Below, piece after piece: positions 31,181-41,694 of a stretch of 64,000 nt of DNA. Under the pieces are notes generated by a model, which ran no database searches, was not told the origin of the DNA, and saw only the letters and a program-made list of their open reading frames with translations. Every line of letters starts with the position of its first letter. Positions within the stretch are counted from its first letter, which is position 1. Location of the stretch: NCBI RefSeq assembly GCF_000328475.2, contig NC_026484.1:558001-622000 (forward strand). The letters are read 5' to 3'. The position numbers and the translations under genes were made by a program. The stretch is from Mycosarcoma maydis. Taxonomy: Eukaryota; Basidiomycota; Ustilaginomycetes; Ustilaginales.

Positions 31181-32165
31181 ATGGCGGTAAGCTAATAAAC
31201 ACTCACTCGGACTTGCTTGCTCAAAACGATATCAGACTGCTGACTTCTGGGGCTGTTTATTGCTTGATGCTGGCACTACAGATCAATTGGATCCTACTCA
31301 TCAGCCGTCAAGGCAAGGTTCGTCTTGCCAAATGGTTCACCACCATGTCGCCCAAGGCAAAACTCAAGATCACAAAAGATGTCACGCAGCTTGTTCTGGC
31401 GAGACGAACAAGGATGTGTAACTTTCTTGAGTACAAGGATAGCAAAGTGGTCTATCGACGATACGCGTCGCTCTTTTTTGTAACTGGAATTAGTCAAGGT
31501 GACAACGAGCTGGTAACACTCGAGATCATCCATCGATATGTCGAGGTGCTTGATCGGTATTTTGGCAACGTTTGCGAGCTCGACCTCATCTTCAACTTTC
31601 AAAAGGCATATGCAGTGAGTATGGGCTGTCCGAGAGCTATCGCCATTCGTTTATGTTTGATGTTCATTGACCAATGGATCTTTTTTGCTGCCACCATAAC
31701 TATTGCAGATTCTCGACGAGCTCATCATTGCAGGCGAAATGCAAGAATCTTCCAAAAAGTCCGTGTTGCGGACCGTCAGTCAGAGCGATTCGATCGAAGA
31801 AGCAGAGCAGTCAGAAGATGTACGTTGTTCCTTACTTTTGCATTGTGTCCAGCTCGGGACTCTCTGCGCAAAGACATGAGTTCATGCCACTGACCCGACT
31901 TGTTTTCATCCGTGTCGCTTGCTCTTCTTCCTTACTCGCCCAGTCGTTGGCGAGAATTGGCAGCAGGTCAGGTTAAAAAGTGCCATGGCAACTTTCGATT
32001 CCTGCTGGGCGCCCTTCGATTCACTTGCTCTCTTTCCAACTTTGTCCTTGGTTCTCGGTCATTCTGTAACAATATCATATAACAGCAACTTTTACCCGCT
32101 CTCTGTGACGATTGTGATTAGCCTAGGCCTTCGAAAGAGGCGGCTTCGACGAGCCTGAGCATTGA
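31181..32165 (+). CDS. APS1: AP-1 adaptor complex sigma subunit
   Basis: Small (sigma) subunit of the AP-1 clathrin adaptor, which sorts cargo at the trans-Golgi network and endosomes. Four coding exons are inferred: 31181-31186 (only ATG GCG), 31282-31614, 31709-31819 and 32127-32165, giving 162 aa against a family length near 155-160. Splicing the 6-nt exon to 31282 gives [21 protein letters not shown], matching AP1S N-termini; the unspliced frame has no such start. Core motifs are [64 protein letters not shown] and, after the third exon junction, [22 protein letters not shown]-1 rather than AP-2 is favoured by [13 protein letters not shown]. The last exon ([12 protein letters not shown]) is the least certain part. 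Confidence 0.88.
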
Positions 32166-33844
32166 CAGTTGAACTTGTGAAGCCGGCGACACCATGCGAA
32201 TTGGCGTGCAATCCGATCGGCACATTGGCGATCACAAACACGACACAGTTTTCCAATGGACGGCGAGCTTTGCGGGGAAGAAGGCGAACGAATGACATGT
32301 GCGGAGGACAGCAAGCAGATAATTACGTACGGAAGATTGAGAGCCATTCAGGATTGATTGGGCATTGCCATGGCGTCTCTGTTGTTGTTTGTTGGGTGGC
32401 GTATTGGGAGCAAGACCCATCCGCGATGCCCGTGATGCCGGTGCCAAGTGTGGGGGGTCTCGCTTGAACTTGCTCGCTCGTTGGCCCCGCTGCGTCTGTC
32501 GCGGCCAAAGCAGATGGTAGCTCCCATATCAACCTAAATAATCTCATCTCTGTTCAACTCGGTCTGGGTTGCGCCTAGAGTGTCGGATCACTTTGAAGAG
32601 TTCTGACACTATGGTTGAACCTCTTAACCCTTAATGGGGCGGTGAGGCTCAAACGGATCATCGGCACTTGTCTGGGCCGAGGCGTGGAAATAGTGGAAGC
32701 TGACGGAACCTGCGTCAACCGTCGGAGATATCACTGGCACACAGCTCGTCGACTTTGAGAGAGTCGAGGGCAAGCTGCAAGCGAATCTGGGGTGACTTTG
32801 GCGGGGTTCAGGCGAGCGACAAACTTGTCTGAAATTTCACGCTCAAACGCAGTGGGTGGAAGATCGACATGCGACACTCCAGGTTTTGATCTCAGGAAAA
32901 GAGTTGTAAGTCTTGTTGTGTGCTCGCTCATTGATGTTCAGCTTAAAGTGAATGGGAGCATCTATGAGGCACACCTAGCCGATTTGAACCAGTCACGAGT
33001 TTTGCAGCGGTGCATCCCTCGGCAGACTGCAGACGGACGGTGAGTTGGTTTGTCTTGGATTATTCTGTTCTACATTGTAAAGGTTACCTCATTCACGATT
33101 GATCTCCAAGAAACAAAGTGGCTCAGACAGTTACCACGGCATCCACGATGGCAGGGCGTGGCAGGCAGAAAGGCAGAAAGGCACGCGCAGTAGAGCAGAA
33201 GGCGGCGATTTCAGACATGCAGAGCGCCTCTTTCACGCTGCTTTTGGAAAATCTGATGAATCGTGTGCAAAATCCAACTTCAAAAACAATTCAAACAAGG
33301 CAGACCAACAGTCAGTCTCGGTCTTTGCAGCGTCACCGCGCAAGCGAGGCGAGTCGAGTTGGACGCTAACTTGACGCGGAAGAAGCAGCTTTTCTCCTAC
33401 TTGGTACTCCACACTGTCTATACAGTAAGTCCACTTGCTTGGCTTTGGCTTTAGATTTGACTTTGGCTTTGGCACCGATTCACACGAGTCTGCAACGAAC
33501 GCTGTTTGCATCCATTTGGTCACTCGCTTCAACGGCTAGACTGCCCTTGTGCCCAAGATTCAAGCTCGCTGAATAAACTCCTGGCTTCCATCCGCCTCGA
33601 CCGGCTGGTTGCACATCTAGCGCATCGCAAGCCATTTACGATTCGTGCTGCTCGCTCGCCGCTCATCGCGCCGATTGGAAATTGACAGTTGAAAGTGTAA
33701 CGAGGACGTCTCGATTCACGCTCAACCCCAACCGGTGGGAACTACAAATACGTCCCCACACTTCGTCTTTCCTTCCTCATTGTCATCCACCACGCATCAT
33801 CCCTTCCTTTCCCGTCCTTCACCAACCTACCACTCATATCCACA
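32166..33844. other. intergenic spacer AP-1 sigma / SCP2
   Basis: About 1.7 kb without a convincing gene. A short basic frame beginning at the ATG 33148 (MAGRGRQKGRKARA) has no family resemblance and no clear splice continuation. The last ~100 bp before 33845 are pyrimidine-rich, consistent with the SCP2 leader. Isolated heptad words occur near 33090 and 33640. Confidence 0.55.
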
Positions 33845-34800
33845 ATGTCTGACTTCAAGTCCAAGGCTCTCTTCGAGCAGATCACCGAAGGCCTCAAGGG
33901 CATGGATGACAAGGAGAAGAAGGACATCCAGAAGAAGGTAGGTATTCACTCCGGTGTGAGATCGCCGCCATTATCCTTGCCATACAGAAGAGCCTGCTAG
34001 ACGACACGACGCGTTGCTATGCAACCGTCTGTCCAGCCACTTGCGGCTCACAGCATCTCTCTCGCTGGCGAGGTTCGCATATGGTTACCAAAGCGATAGA
34101 GAACTCTGCTGACTCTAGTCCTCGTTTGCTCTCGCTCTCCCTTGTTCCTGCGAATCTGATCGCTTCCAATTTGGATGTCATCGATCGATCTTGCCTGCTT
34201 CGAACCATCAACCACTCTTTCTCCTCTACGCCCATAACAGACCAACGGCTGCTTCGAAATGCACGTCAAGAACTCCAAAGGCGAGGAGCTCGTCTGGACC
34301 ATTGACCTCAAGAAGGTACGTTTCCGCCCCAATTCGGTCATTCGAATCATCTGTCGCGTCAGACACTTTGTTCCCTGGGCACATTCAACTTGCACTGCGA
34401 CCAAGCCACGCCGAACTTGCCGGTATCAGTCCAGTGCTGTGCGCTTGCAACAGCAGGCAACGAACGTTATGTCTTCGCCGCTCCAAGCATCGCCCTCCCT
34501 CCATGCGCCCAAATGATCCGGATCGAGCGTACAATAACTTCGACCATCCACTGACTCTTTTGATTTGCTTTTTTTCTCGCTCTGTCTATTGCAAACCAGA
34601 ACGCTGAAGCTTACGAGGGCAAGGCCAAGGGAAAGGCTGATGTCACCATCAACCTCTCCGATGACACCTTCATCGACCTCGCCGACGGCAAGGTTAACGG
34701 CCAGAAGGCTTTCATGTCCGGCAAGCTCAAGGTCAAGGGCAACATCATGCTCGCCACCAAACTCGACGGTGTGCTCAAGTCCCAGAAGGCCAAGCTCTAA
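33845..34800 (+). CDS. SCP2-type sterol carrier domain protein with C-terminal AKL
   Basis: Small lipid-transfer protein consisting of a single SCP2 domain. Three exons: 33845-33937, 34241-34315 and 34600-34800. The introns are 303 and 284 bp with GTAGGT and GTACGT donors, all phase 0, giving 122 aa. The start is MSDFKSKALFEQITEGLKG. The middle, after splicing, is TNGCFEMHVKNSKGEELVWTIDLKK. The C-terminal half NAEAYEGKAKGKADVTINLSDDTFIDLADGK and AFMSGKLKVKGNIMLATKL is the canonical SCP2 pattern. The last three residues are AKL, a type-1 peroxisomal targeting signal, so a peroxisomal matrix location is inferred. In animals the domain is often fused to a thiolase; here it stands alone, as in many fungi. 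Confidence 0.93.
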
Positions 34801-36159
34801 ATGCATTCGCTGTAATGTTTTCAGATCCCTCCTACGAATACATCTATAATGCTTCTAGCTTGATGTGATTCATTCTTTTGGCTGACCCAGTTTGGCACGT
34901 TGTAGATACCATGGGACAGGTGTTGAATTTTGCGATGGAAGACTTGCTGGAGCGAAGTTGATGGCTGCTGGACATGTATCAAGATGATCGGCGCGTGGTG
35001 CGGTATCGTAAACGTCAACTCGAATTGGTCTCGCTCAGGTTGAGATGAGCCAATTTTCATACGCTTTGAACCAGTCGCAACCGACCTGACCGAGAGCAAG
35101 ATAGAGATGAGCACTCACGTGGTTGCAGTCTCGTGAAGGTGCTTGCTACACCAGTGCCTTGTCGGAAGACGGCTCGTGCCTGGCGTCGTCCGAGATGAGC
35201 CGGAAGCGTGCGATTTGAGGTGCACAAGCCTGGCCAACAAGACTATGCGACAAGACAGAAAAAGAAACAAAGACTGAAAAGCGCTCATCTGTCTCGGGAA
35301 GCTTACCATGCTTGATGAGCTACAGAAGCGCATGCGAACACGAACAAGCCCCGACCAGACATCCATCGGCTCACCTCCACGCCTTGTGCGTGGTCAACCC
35401 CTTCACCGTGTCATTTGATTGTCATCGTGACAGTTGAACACCGTTCTCGCACAAGTTGAATACGATAACCAAGTCATTGCAATTCGGTGCTTGACAAGTC
35501 GCACATGTACTCGACCGGCGGCAGCGTCCTCATGACTGTAGCTAGGGTCTGCAACGCATGTAGGCAATGTTGTCTTGACCAGCAGCAGGCACGAGGGTCC
35601 TTCACGATAGTATCAATTACGAGTTCCAGAGTTGGAAACCCACGTTTCGTCCGAATAAAAGCGCAACTGAGTCGCGTACGTGCACACTTAGTCCCGTTGT
35701 ACGCCTCGCTCCACCTCCACAGTCACGAGTGATAAAATCTGTACCTCCACTCCACACTCGGTGCTCAGCGCAGCTTTATACACTAACTCATGCGCAGCGG
35801 CGTTCTTGTGGAGCTGCAAGCACGAATGGTGGCGACCGTGTGAAGCTTGAGTTTGTTAGCAACGCAAGCGTAGAGCAAGTAGAGCCGATGCACCAACACC
35901 CGGGTAGCGCCGTCAACGTTGCTCGAGAAGAAGCAGCACAGACGCGCAGACGCGCTGGCATTTGCGTTTGCTGGTGTACTCTGCGGTTACAAGCCCGTGC
36001 GCCGTTTTACCCGGTGTCACTTCCGCTACACCTCTACGCAGTAATTCGAAGGTATAAGTACCGCCTCACTCGCATGCTTTCTCGGATGAGATACAGCTCA
36101 ACAACTTGCATCCGCACCTCTTTCTCCCTTTCCTCCATAAGACCATTCAAACGCCCAAG
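34801..36159. other. intergenic spacer SCP2 / aldo-keto reductase
   Basis: About 1.36 kb with no firmly supported gene. On the minus strand, 34821-35050 has an open frame with strand-like sequence (FELTFTIPHHAPIILIHVQQP), and 35110-35366 has GT-AG-like junctions. I could not assemble a protein with a start codon from these. The AKR promoter should lie in the last few hundred bases. Confidence 0.5.
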
Positions 36160-37182
36160 ATGAGTATCCCCACACGCGAATTTGGCAAAACCGGTGAAAA
36201 GGTCAGCTCCATCGGTTACGGCGGCATGGGCCTCGCAGCCTTCTACGGAGAACCTGCCCCACAATCCACGGTAGATGCCATCTTGGACAAATGTCTTGCT
36301 AACGGTGTCACCTTTTGGGACACCGCCGATATGTACTCGCCTGTCAAGTCGCGTAGGCTGGGATACAACGAAGAACAATTCGGTGCTTACTTCAAGTCGC
36401 ACCCAGAAGCGCGCAGCAAGGTGTTCCTTGCTACCAAATTTGTCAACCGTGTCAAGGAGAATGGCGAGAGATTCCTGGACGGCTCTCCCGAGTGGTGCCA
36501 CCAGGCATGCAACGACTCGCTGCGTCGATTGGGCGTGGACCAGATCGACCTGTACTACGCTCATCGTTCTGATCCCAACGTCAATGTCACTGAAACCGTA
36601 AGGGCAATGAAGGAGCTCAAGGATCAAGGAAAAATTCGTTACATCGGCGTGTCCGAATACAACCTCGAACAGCTCGAGGCTGCAAACAAGGTGGCTCATA
36701 TCGACGCGATTCAGATCGAGATTTCGCCTCTGACTCCCGAAGCTTTGACCAACGGTATCCTGGCTTGGGCCGAGAAAAACGGCACAGCACTCGTCGCCTA
36801 TTCGCCACTCGGCCGAGGCTTTATGACGGGGCAGTACAAATCGGTTGAAGACTTTGATGAGGACGACTACCGCCGCTTCAGCCCTCGTTTCCAAGGCGAA
36901 AACTTCCAGAAGAACCTCGAGCTTGTCAGCAAAATCAAGAAGATCGCCGACAAAAAGAGCGCTACCGCCGGCCAAATTGCTCTTGCCTGGGTGCTGCAAA
37001 AGTCGCCCATCATCATCCCGATTCCCGGCACCAAGAAGGAAAAGTATCTCGACGAAAACATCAACTCTGTCCATGTCAAGCTTTCCGATGCTGACGTGGC
37101 CGAGATCGATGACGTTATCAACAGCTTCGAGGTCTCTGGCACAAGGTACGCTCCCGAGTCGATGAAGGTGTGTGCATTCTAA
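36160..37182 (+). CDS. aldo/keto reductase
   Basis: NAD(P)H-dependent aldo/keto reductase, probably cytosolic, reducing carbonyls to alcohols; the physiological substrate is unknown. The single-exon product is 340 aa from the ATG at 36160 (MSIPTREFGKTGEKVSSIGYG); the frame upstream of it has no ATG. The catalytic tetrad is visible: Asp54 and Tyr59 (FWDTADMYS), Lys93 (LATKF) and His135 (YYAHRSD). Other AKR signatures are IRYIGVSEYNLEQLE, AYSPLGRGFMTGQ and the C-terminal cofactor motif IIPIPGTKKEKYLDENI. The sequence is closest in style to the AKR13/pyridoxal-reductase-like subfamily common in fungi. It resembles a general stress or detoxification enzyme rather than part of a cluster. Confidence 0.93.
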   Translation: MSIPTREFGKTGEKVSSIGYGGMGLAAFYGEPAPQSTVDAILDKCLANGVTFWDTADMYSPVKSRRLGYNEEQFGAYFKSHPEARSKVFLATKFVNRVKENGERFLDGSPEWCHQACNDSLRRLGVDQIDLYYAHRSDPNVNVTETVRAMKELKDQGKIRYIGVSEYNLEQLEAANKVAHIDAIQIEISPLTPEALTNGILAWAEKNGTALVAYSPLGRGFMTGQYKSVEDFDEDDYRRFSPRFQGENFQKNLELVSKIKKIADKKSATAGQIALAWVLQKSPIIIPIPGTKKEKYLDENINSVHVKLSDADVAEIDDVINSFEVSGTRYAPESMKVCAF

Positions 37183-37835
37183 CTTTGTTTGTTCATAGTG
37201 CATGTCTCGCTTTTCGATAATCGCAATGGATGCATTGAACATTGCTCTTGTGTTTACCAAACTTGGATACGATCGAGGGGAATCGAAGGACGTAGTCGTG
37301 AATGGCGTAGCTCATGAGTCATTCTATCTGGGATGGACAGGCTTTCGTCTGTCTCGTTCGTTGCTGATTTACGCCACCGAGATAGCAAAATGGCTGCGAT
37401 CCGCCAGAATCGGTCGTGGAGAGCCAAGCAATTTGCCAGATGACAGCACCGTTTCAGAGCGAACAGATTTGACACGAGCAAGAAGGCCCGCATACTTGTA
37501 TCAATCAAGCCTCGCTACAGTAGGCACAAGTTCGGCATGTTCAACACGACACCCGATGTCGACCGGCCGGCAATGTGAATGGTCGCCGAGTACAAGACAC
37601 TGCACTGATCGTGGTGAATCCGAGCGGCAGTAGAGCGTCACAGGCTGTAAAGTGGCATGTTCTCATGACCCAATGATGACCCATGATCCATGACCCTGCA
37701 CAAAAAAAGGTATGAATGCATGCATTGCGACAAACACTACAGCGACACAAAGAAAAGTCATGGAGCCAGTTCAGCACTTGAACATGACCCGTCGTCGTTT
37801 CAAAGAATGAATGACTGCCAACCAAGCAGCTGAGC
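37183..37835. other. convergent intergenic region AKR / DRG1
   Basis: About 0.65 kb between convergent genes. No coding frame and no heptad array are seen. A degenerate CATGACC-like run lies at 37655-37695. Confidence 0.6.
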
Positions 37836-38942
37836 TCAGCGCTTGAAGATAGTAACGCAGTCTTCGTCCTCCAGCACATGATCCGCCCCCACCCTCTGAC
37901 CTCTGGGGTGTTTGGCACTCTTACCCCACACCATGGCGAACTTGAACTGTTTGATAATCTCCTTGTGGATAGCGTTGCAAAAGTCCTCGACCGTGCTCCT
38001 GCCGGTCTTGAGCACGACGGGTGACGAGTAGTCCGGCGCGGCTTTTCTTGGCTTGGTGTACACTCGAACCAGTGACAGCTCCTGCCACATCTTTTCCACC
38101 AGCTCGTCGTCGACGTTCCACCAGTGCTGAGACGAGATCGGGACCGAGTTGGGAATCTTGTAGAGCAGGTCGAGTTCTTCGATACTGATCGAGTCGATCT
38201 TGTTGAGCACATAGATGGCGGGCACGTAGATTCGGTTGCCTTCGATCACATCGATAAGCTCTTCGATGTTGGCATCCTGACGGAACGAGACATCGGCGTT
38301 GCTGATGCGGTATTCGCTCAGTACCGCTTTCACTTCGTCGTGGTCGAGCTTGGTGAGCGGAACAGTGTTGGTGATGGCGATACCACCCTTCTCCTTCTTG
38401 CGCACAACAATGTTGGGTGGCTTCTTGTTGAGACGGATACCGAATCCTTCCAGTTCGTTCTCGATGATCGCCTTGTCCTTGAGCGGTTTGCCCACGTCGA
38501 GAACGATGAAGATCAAGTTGCAAGTTCGCGCGACCGCGATGACCTGTCTACCACGACCCTTGCCGTCCTTTGCACCCTCGATGATACCTGGCAAGTCGAT
38601 GATCTGAATCGGCGCACCGTGCACCTTCATCGTTCCTGGAACCGACGTCAACGTGGTGAACTCGTACGCTGCAGCTTCCGACGTTGTCCCTGTAAGCCCG
38701 GACATCAACGTCGACTTTCCAACCGATGGGAATCCTACGAATCCTACCGAGGCAACACCCGTCTTAGCAACATCGAATCCGATACCTGGTCCACCGCCTC
38801 CGCCACCCGAGGGGGTGATGAGCTCTCGCTTCAACTTGGCGAGCTTGGCACGCAGCTGTCCCAAGTGGTACGACGTAGCCTTGTTCTTTTGCGTCTTGTT
38901 CATCTCATCTTCGATCTCCTTAATCTTTTGTACCGTCGTCAT
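37836..38942 (-). CDS. RBG1: DRG1/RBG1 developmentally regulated GTPase
   Basis: Cytoplasmic Obg-family GTPase (DRG1; Rbg1 in yeast) that associates with translating ribosomes together with a DFRP partner. The intronless product is 368 aa, exactly the usual length. An N-terminal helical region is followed by the G domain: G1 GFPSVGKS at ~70-77, G3 [16 protein letters not shown] from Asp116, and G4 NKID. The S5D2L-like insert carries [20 protein letters not shown]. The C-terminal TGS domain runs from SLVRVYTKP through [12 protein letters not shown] to [16 protein letters not shown] Gly-rich stretch (GGGGGGPG) precedes the G domain. The minus-strand ATG is at 38942. Confidence 0.97.
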   Translation of the reverse strand: MTTVQKIKEIEDEMNKTQKNKATSYHLGQLRAKLAKLKRELITPSGGGGGGPGIGFDVAKTGVASVGFVGFPSVGKSTLMSGLTGTTSEAAAYEFTTLTSVPGTMKVHGAPIQIIDLPGIIEGAKDGKGRGRQVIAVARTCNLIFIVLDVGKPLKDKAIIENELEGFGIRLNKKPPNIVVRKKEKGGIAITNTVPLTKLDHDEVKAVLSEYRISNADVSFRQDANIEELIDVIEGNRIYVPAIYVLNKIDSISIEELDLLYKIPNSVPISSQHWWNVDDELVEKMWQELSLVRVYTKPRKAAPDYSSPVVLKTGRSTVEDFCNAIHKEIIKQFKFAMVWGKSAKHPRGQRVGADHVLEDEDCVTIFKR

Positions 38943-39533
38943 GGTGGTAGAAGTTCTTGCACGAATTCGAGTCCGGCACCGCTAACGTGTTTTGGAAAGA
39001 GAGGTGTGTTGGGTGTGCAACTTATTCGAACCAGTGTGGTGAAAGTAGATGCAGGTCAGCGTTGCAGGTTCGAGCTGGGCAATGATGCTGCAAGAGGTTG
39101 TCGATGATGTCAAGGACGGCCAATCCTGCAAGAGAAAGCTCAAACGCGAAAGCTTCTAAGGTGTGCAAAAAAAAACGACCATCGCCTTGCAAAGGACGCT
39201 GGCTCAAGCATCGGGCGTTGAGCTTTTAGTGCAAATTATCACAAAATCACGAAAGTCTCCCGCCCGGCATCTCAACCGATCGGGCGATCGAGCACAAGCC
39301 TAACACGTCGGAAAATTCGACTCACGATTCACGATTCGTGATTTGTCTGTGCGATAACCCAATTCACGATTCACGATTCACGATTCAGTGATCCACGATT
39401 GGTCATACTCCCTCATGACTGTATAATCCGGGGAATTCACGCTCGCTTCGCTTGTGCCTTTCACTGGGACGAGATACTTTCACTTTGACGCCACCACTCG
39501 TAGTAGCACCGACAAAATTTCAAGTATATAAAG
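38943..39533. other. divergent intergenic region DRG1 / MAPR gene
   Basis: About 0.6 kb between divergent genes. It contains two heptad arrays (39321-39343 and 39362-39400), and a TATATAA at 39526-39532 that immediately precedes the chosen MAPR start codon. Confidence 0.65.
39321..39400. repeat. two heptad repeat arrays
   Basis: 39321-39343 reads CTCACGATTCACGATTCGTGATT (direct then inverted units). 39362-39400 has three direct ATTCACG units followed by degenerate ones. They lie about 150-200 bp upstream of the MAPR start. Confidence 0.9.
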
Positions 39534-40067
39534 ATGATGGAGCCAACGACAAAGCCGACCCAGTAAGTTGACCAGATCGATGATGTATACGACCATCAGA
39601 AAGCGGTGGCTCACCGATAATGATTGCGCACTGTTCCGACCTCACGTCTCCCAATAGCCCACCTAAGGACGACCCGATCTCTGTCGAGGAGCTCAAGCAG
39701 TACGACGGCACGGACGAGTCCAAGCCTGTCTACGTCGCTGTAAAGGGCACCGTGTTCGATGTTTCGCCCAAGCGTGAGATGTACAGCCCTGGCAAAGGGT
39801 ACCACATCTTTGCAGGCAAGGACGGCTCGCGCGGCCTGGGAATGTCGTCGCTCAAGCCTGAGGATGCGGTTGCGGACTACAGCACTCTCGATGACAAGCA
39901 GCTCAAGGTGCTCAATGACTGGGTAAGTCTCTCTACTCTCTTTCTGTATCCATAGTGAAAGGATGTGATACTCATCTCTCGGTCTCCGTCTCCTTTGTTG
40001 CTCTTGAACACAGCACTCGTATTACACAAAGCGATACAACATTGTCGGCAAGGTCGCACAGTCATAA
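39534..40067 (+). CDS. cytochrome b5-like heme-binding protein, MAPR/Dap1 type
   Basis: Small cytochrome-b5-fold protein of the membrane-associated progesterone receptor (MAPR/Dap1-like) group; relatives bind heme and support P450 enzymes of sterol synthesis. Three exons: 39534-39562, 39658-39922 and 40014-40067, with GTAAGT donors, giving 115 aa. The product starts MMEPTTKPTHPPKDDPISVEEL. The core is YVAVKGTVFDVSPKREMYSPGKGYHIFAGKDGSRGLGM (heme-pocket Tyr residues as in MAPR proteins, not the His pair of true cytochrome b5). It ends DWHSYYTKRYNIVGKVAQS after the last splice. No TM segment is encoded. The start is the weak point: a TATA-like element abuts the first ATG, and an in-frame ATG at 39620, which would read through the first intron's 3' end, is the alternative. 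Confidence 0.85.
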
Positions 40068-40156
40068 ATTAGTCACACGTTTAAGTTGTCATTGAATCGA
40101 GACAGAACAAACAAAGTACCACTGCCACGTCTGTGTTGCACCAAGTGTGTATAAAG

Positions 40157-40173
40157 CTCTCTCTCTCTCTCTC
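40157..40173. repeat. (CT)n microsatellite
   Basis: About eight CT units touching the end of the pyridoxamine-phosphate oxidase stop codon on its 3' side. Confidence 0.9.
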
Positions 40174-41053
40174 ATGGAGCTAGGCGGTCGATACTCCATT
40201 TGTCTTCATTCGCAGCAACTTGGCTCTCAATACTCCTCGTATACCTGAATCTGTCGTGCAACCGGTTTGGTCGGCCACACCAAAACTCGACCTCGTCCGG
40301 TACGATTCTGTAGCCGCCCCAGAAGTCGGGCAGGGGTACATCAACGCGCTTCTCGTCCCCTTGCCACTTGTTTGCCTCGTCCAGACCAGCGGCGCCGGGA
40401 ACGCGGAACTTGGACTCCACCTCTTTGACCTTGTCTTCCAGTTCCTGCCTGGACACGATCGTACTAGACTGTGGACTGGCCCAAGCGCCGATGCGGCTAC
40501 CCAACGGACGCGAGTCGTAGTACGCCTTTGACTCTTGTGCGCTGAGTTTTTCGACGCGGCCGCAGACGCGGACAGACCTCGAGAGTTGCTTCCAGTAAAA
40601 CGTAAGCGAAGCATACGGATTCGCTTCCAACTCTCGTCCCTTTCGAGAGCTGTAATTGGAGAAAAACAAGAAGCCTTGTTCGTCGACTTGCTTCAGCAGC
40701 ACCACGCGAGAAGACGGTCGTGCCACTCCGTTCTCAATAGCGACTGTAGAGATGGTCATGGCTTCAGGTTCAGTTACGCCGTTCTCATTGGCGTGCTGAA
40801 ACCACCGGTTGAATTGGACGATCGGACTCGGCGAGAGATCATCTAGTTCCAAGCCGCTGGTTCTGTATTGGTTGTGAGATGTGATCGCCGTCGTGGTCGC
40901 ATCTGTTGCCCTGACGTTTACATCCATTTTGAAGCAAGTCGTTGATGCGTCCCTCGCCGGGGAAGTTGGAGAAAATCGGCGTGTAACAACGAGCTGGGTG
41001 CAAGTGGAGAGGCAGAATCGAGATCGAATCGCTCGCGTCAATTGCAACAGCAT
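40172..41053 (-). CDS. PDX3: pyridoxamine 5'-phosphate oxidase
   Basis: FMN-dependent oxidase that converts pyridoxamine- or pyridoxine-5'-phosphate to pyridoxal-5'-phosphate, the last step of vitamin B6 salvage. The single-exon product is 293 aa from the ATG at 41053. The FMN-binding region is SSRVVLLKQVDEQGFLFFSNYSSRKGRELEANPYASLTFYW. The substrate region is EKLSAQESKAYYDSRPLGSRIGAWAS, and the C-terminal dimerisation and phosphate-binding region is LPDFWGGYRIVPDEVEFWCGRPNRLHDRFRY...W(S)IDRLAP. The first 42 residues are Arg/Ser/Thr-rich without acidic residues (RAIRSRFCLSTCTQLVVTRRF) and could be a mitochondrial presequence. A second Met (position 43, MDVNVRATD) could initiate a cytosolic form; dual targeting is only an inference. 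Confidence 0.94.
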   Translation of the reverse strand: MLLQLTRAIRSRFCLSTCTQLVVTRRFSPTSPARDASTTCFKMDVNVRATDATTTAITSHNQYRTSGLELDDLSPSPIVQFNRWFQHANENGVTEPEAMTISTVAIENGVARPSSRVVLLKQVDEQGFLFFSNYSSRKGRELEANPYASLTFYWKQLSRSVRVCGRVEKLSAQESKAYYDSRPLGSRIGAWASPQSSTIVSRQELEDKVKEVESKFRVPGAAGLDEANKWQGDEKRVDVPLPDFWGGYRIVPDEVEFWCGRPNRLHDRFRYTRSIESQVAANEDKWSIDRLAP

Positions 41054-41694
41054 CAGCCTGGGTAATTGTGAGACCGAAGTATGATGCCGTCGCGATCAGC
41101 TCGTGCTTTCAAGTGGTATAGAAGATCGGAAACAGGGTCGAGCCAACGTTGGAATAAGCAAGGCTGTCGTCTTAGCTAAACGTGAATAGCTACCGAGTCA
41201 CACTTGTGAGAATCCGAGTCGGAAAGACAGCTCGTGCGCGAATGAATTTCAGGCTCAGCTTTTTGTGAGCCGAGCCACAATCACGAATCACGAATCACGA
41301 ATCATGGTTTCCTCCACCTGCTCACTCTTTGCAGGCTCGTTCGCCTGTCCGTGCCACACCATGTTTCTCACGAACAAGTCAAAACTTTGTAGTCGTTTCA
41401 TTCGAACGCACCACGAGTCATTGCAGACACGACATCAGGCAATGCAGATGAGCAGATTCAGTCCGATAAGAAAGAGATCGCAAACGCCAAAAGCTCAGAT
41501 ATGATGGCTAAGATGGTTCAAATTGATTGCAATACATGCGAGAGCGGTAACGATGCTAAGGAGCACAATACAAGATGAGCAAGAAGGCTGAAGTATCTAC
41601 ATCCAAATCAAGTTGCGACGAGAATACGGAACGTCATTTGACAATACTAGGGGCAAAAGGCAACGAGCGCTGAGAAGCAGGTACAAGAAGGCTA
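41054..41694. other. intergenic spacer PDX3 / unknown 4-TM gene
   Basis: About 0.64 kb. Contains one heptad array (41279-41305). No gene is seen. Confidence 0.6.
41279..41305. repeat. heptad repeat array, AATCACG type
   Basis: Three direct AATCACG units followed by AATCATG, 230-250 bp upstream of PDX3. Confidence 0.9.

Noticed and set aside
32980..33010. tRNA-like B-box word (GGTTCAAAT on the minus strand)
   Set aside because: No acceptor, D or anticodon arms of the right spacing could be formed around it.
33148..33369. Short basic frame (MAGRGRQKGRKARA...) upstream of SCP2
   Set aside because: No homology, no supporting splice structure; composition explained by simple GGCAG repeats.
36034..37260. 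408-codon minus-strand frame opposite the aldo/keto reductase
   Set aside because: Exact antisense shadow of a clear enzyme gene; such frames arise from the codon bias of the sense strand and show no family motif.
38124..39107. 327-codon plus-strand frame opposite DRG1
   Set aside because: Antisense shadow of a highly conserved GTPase; the translation is low-complexity and has no domain.
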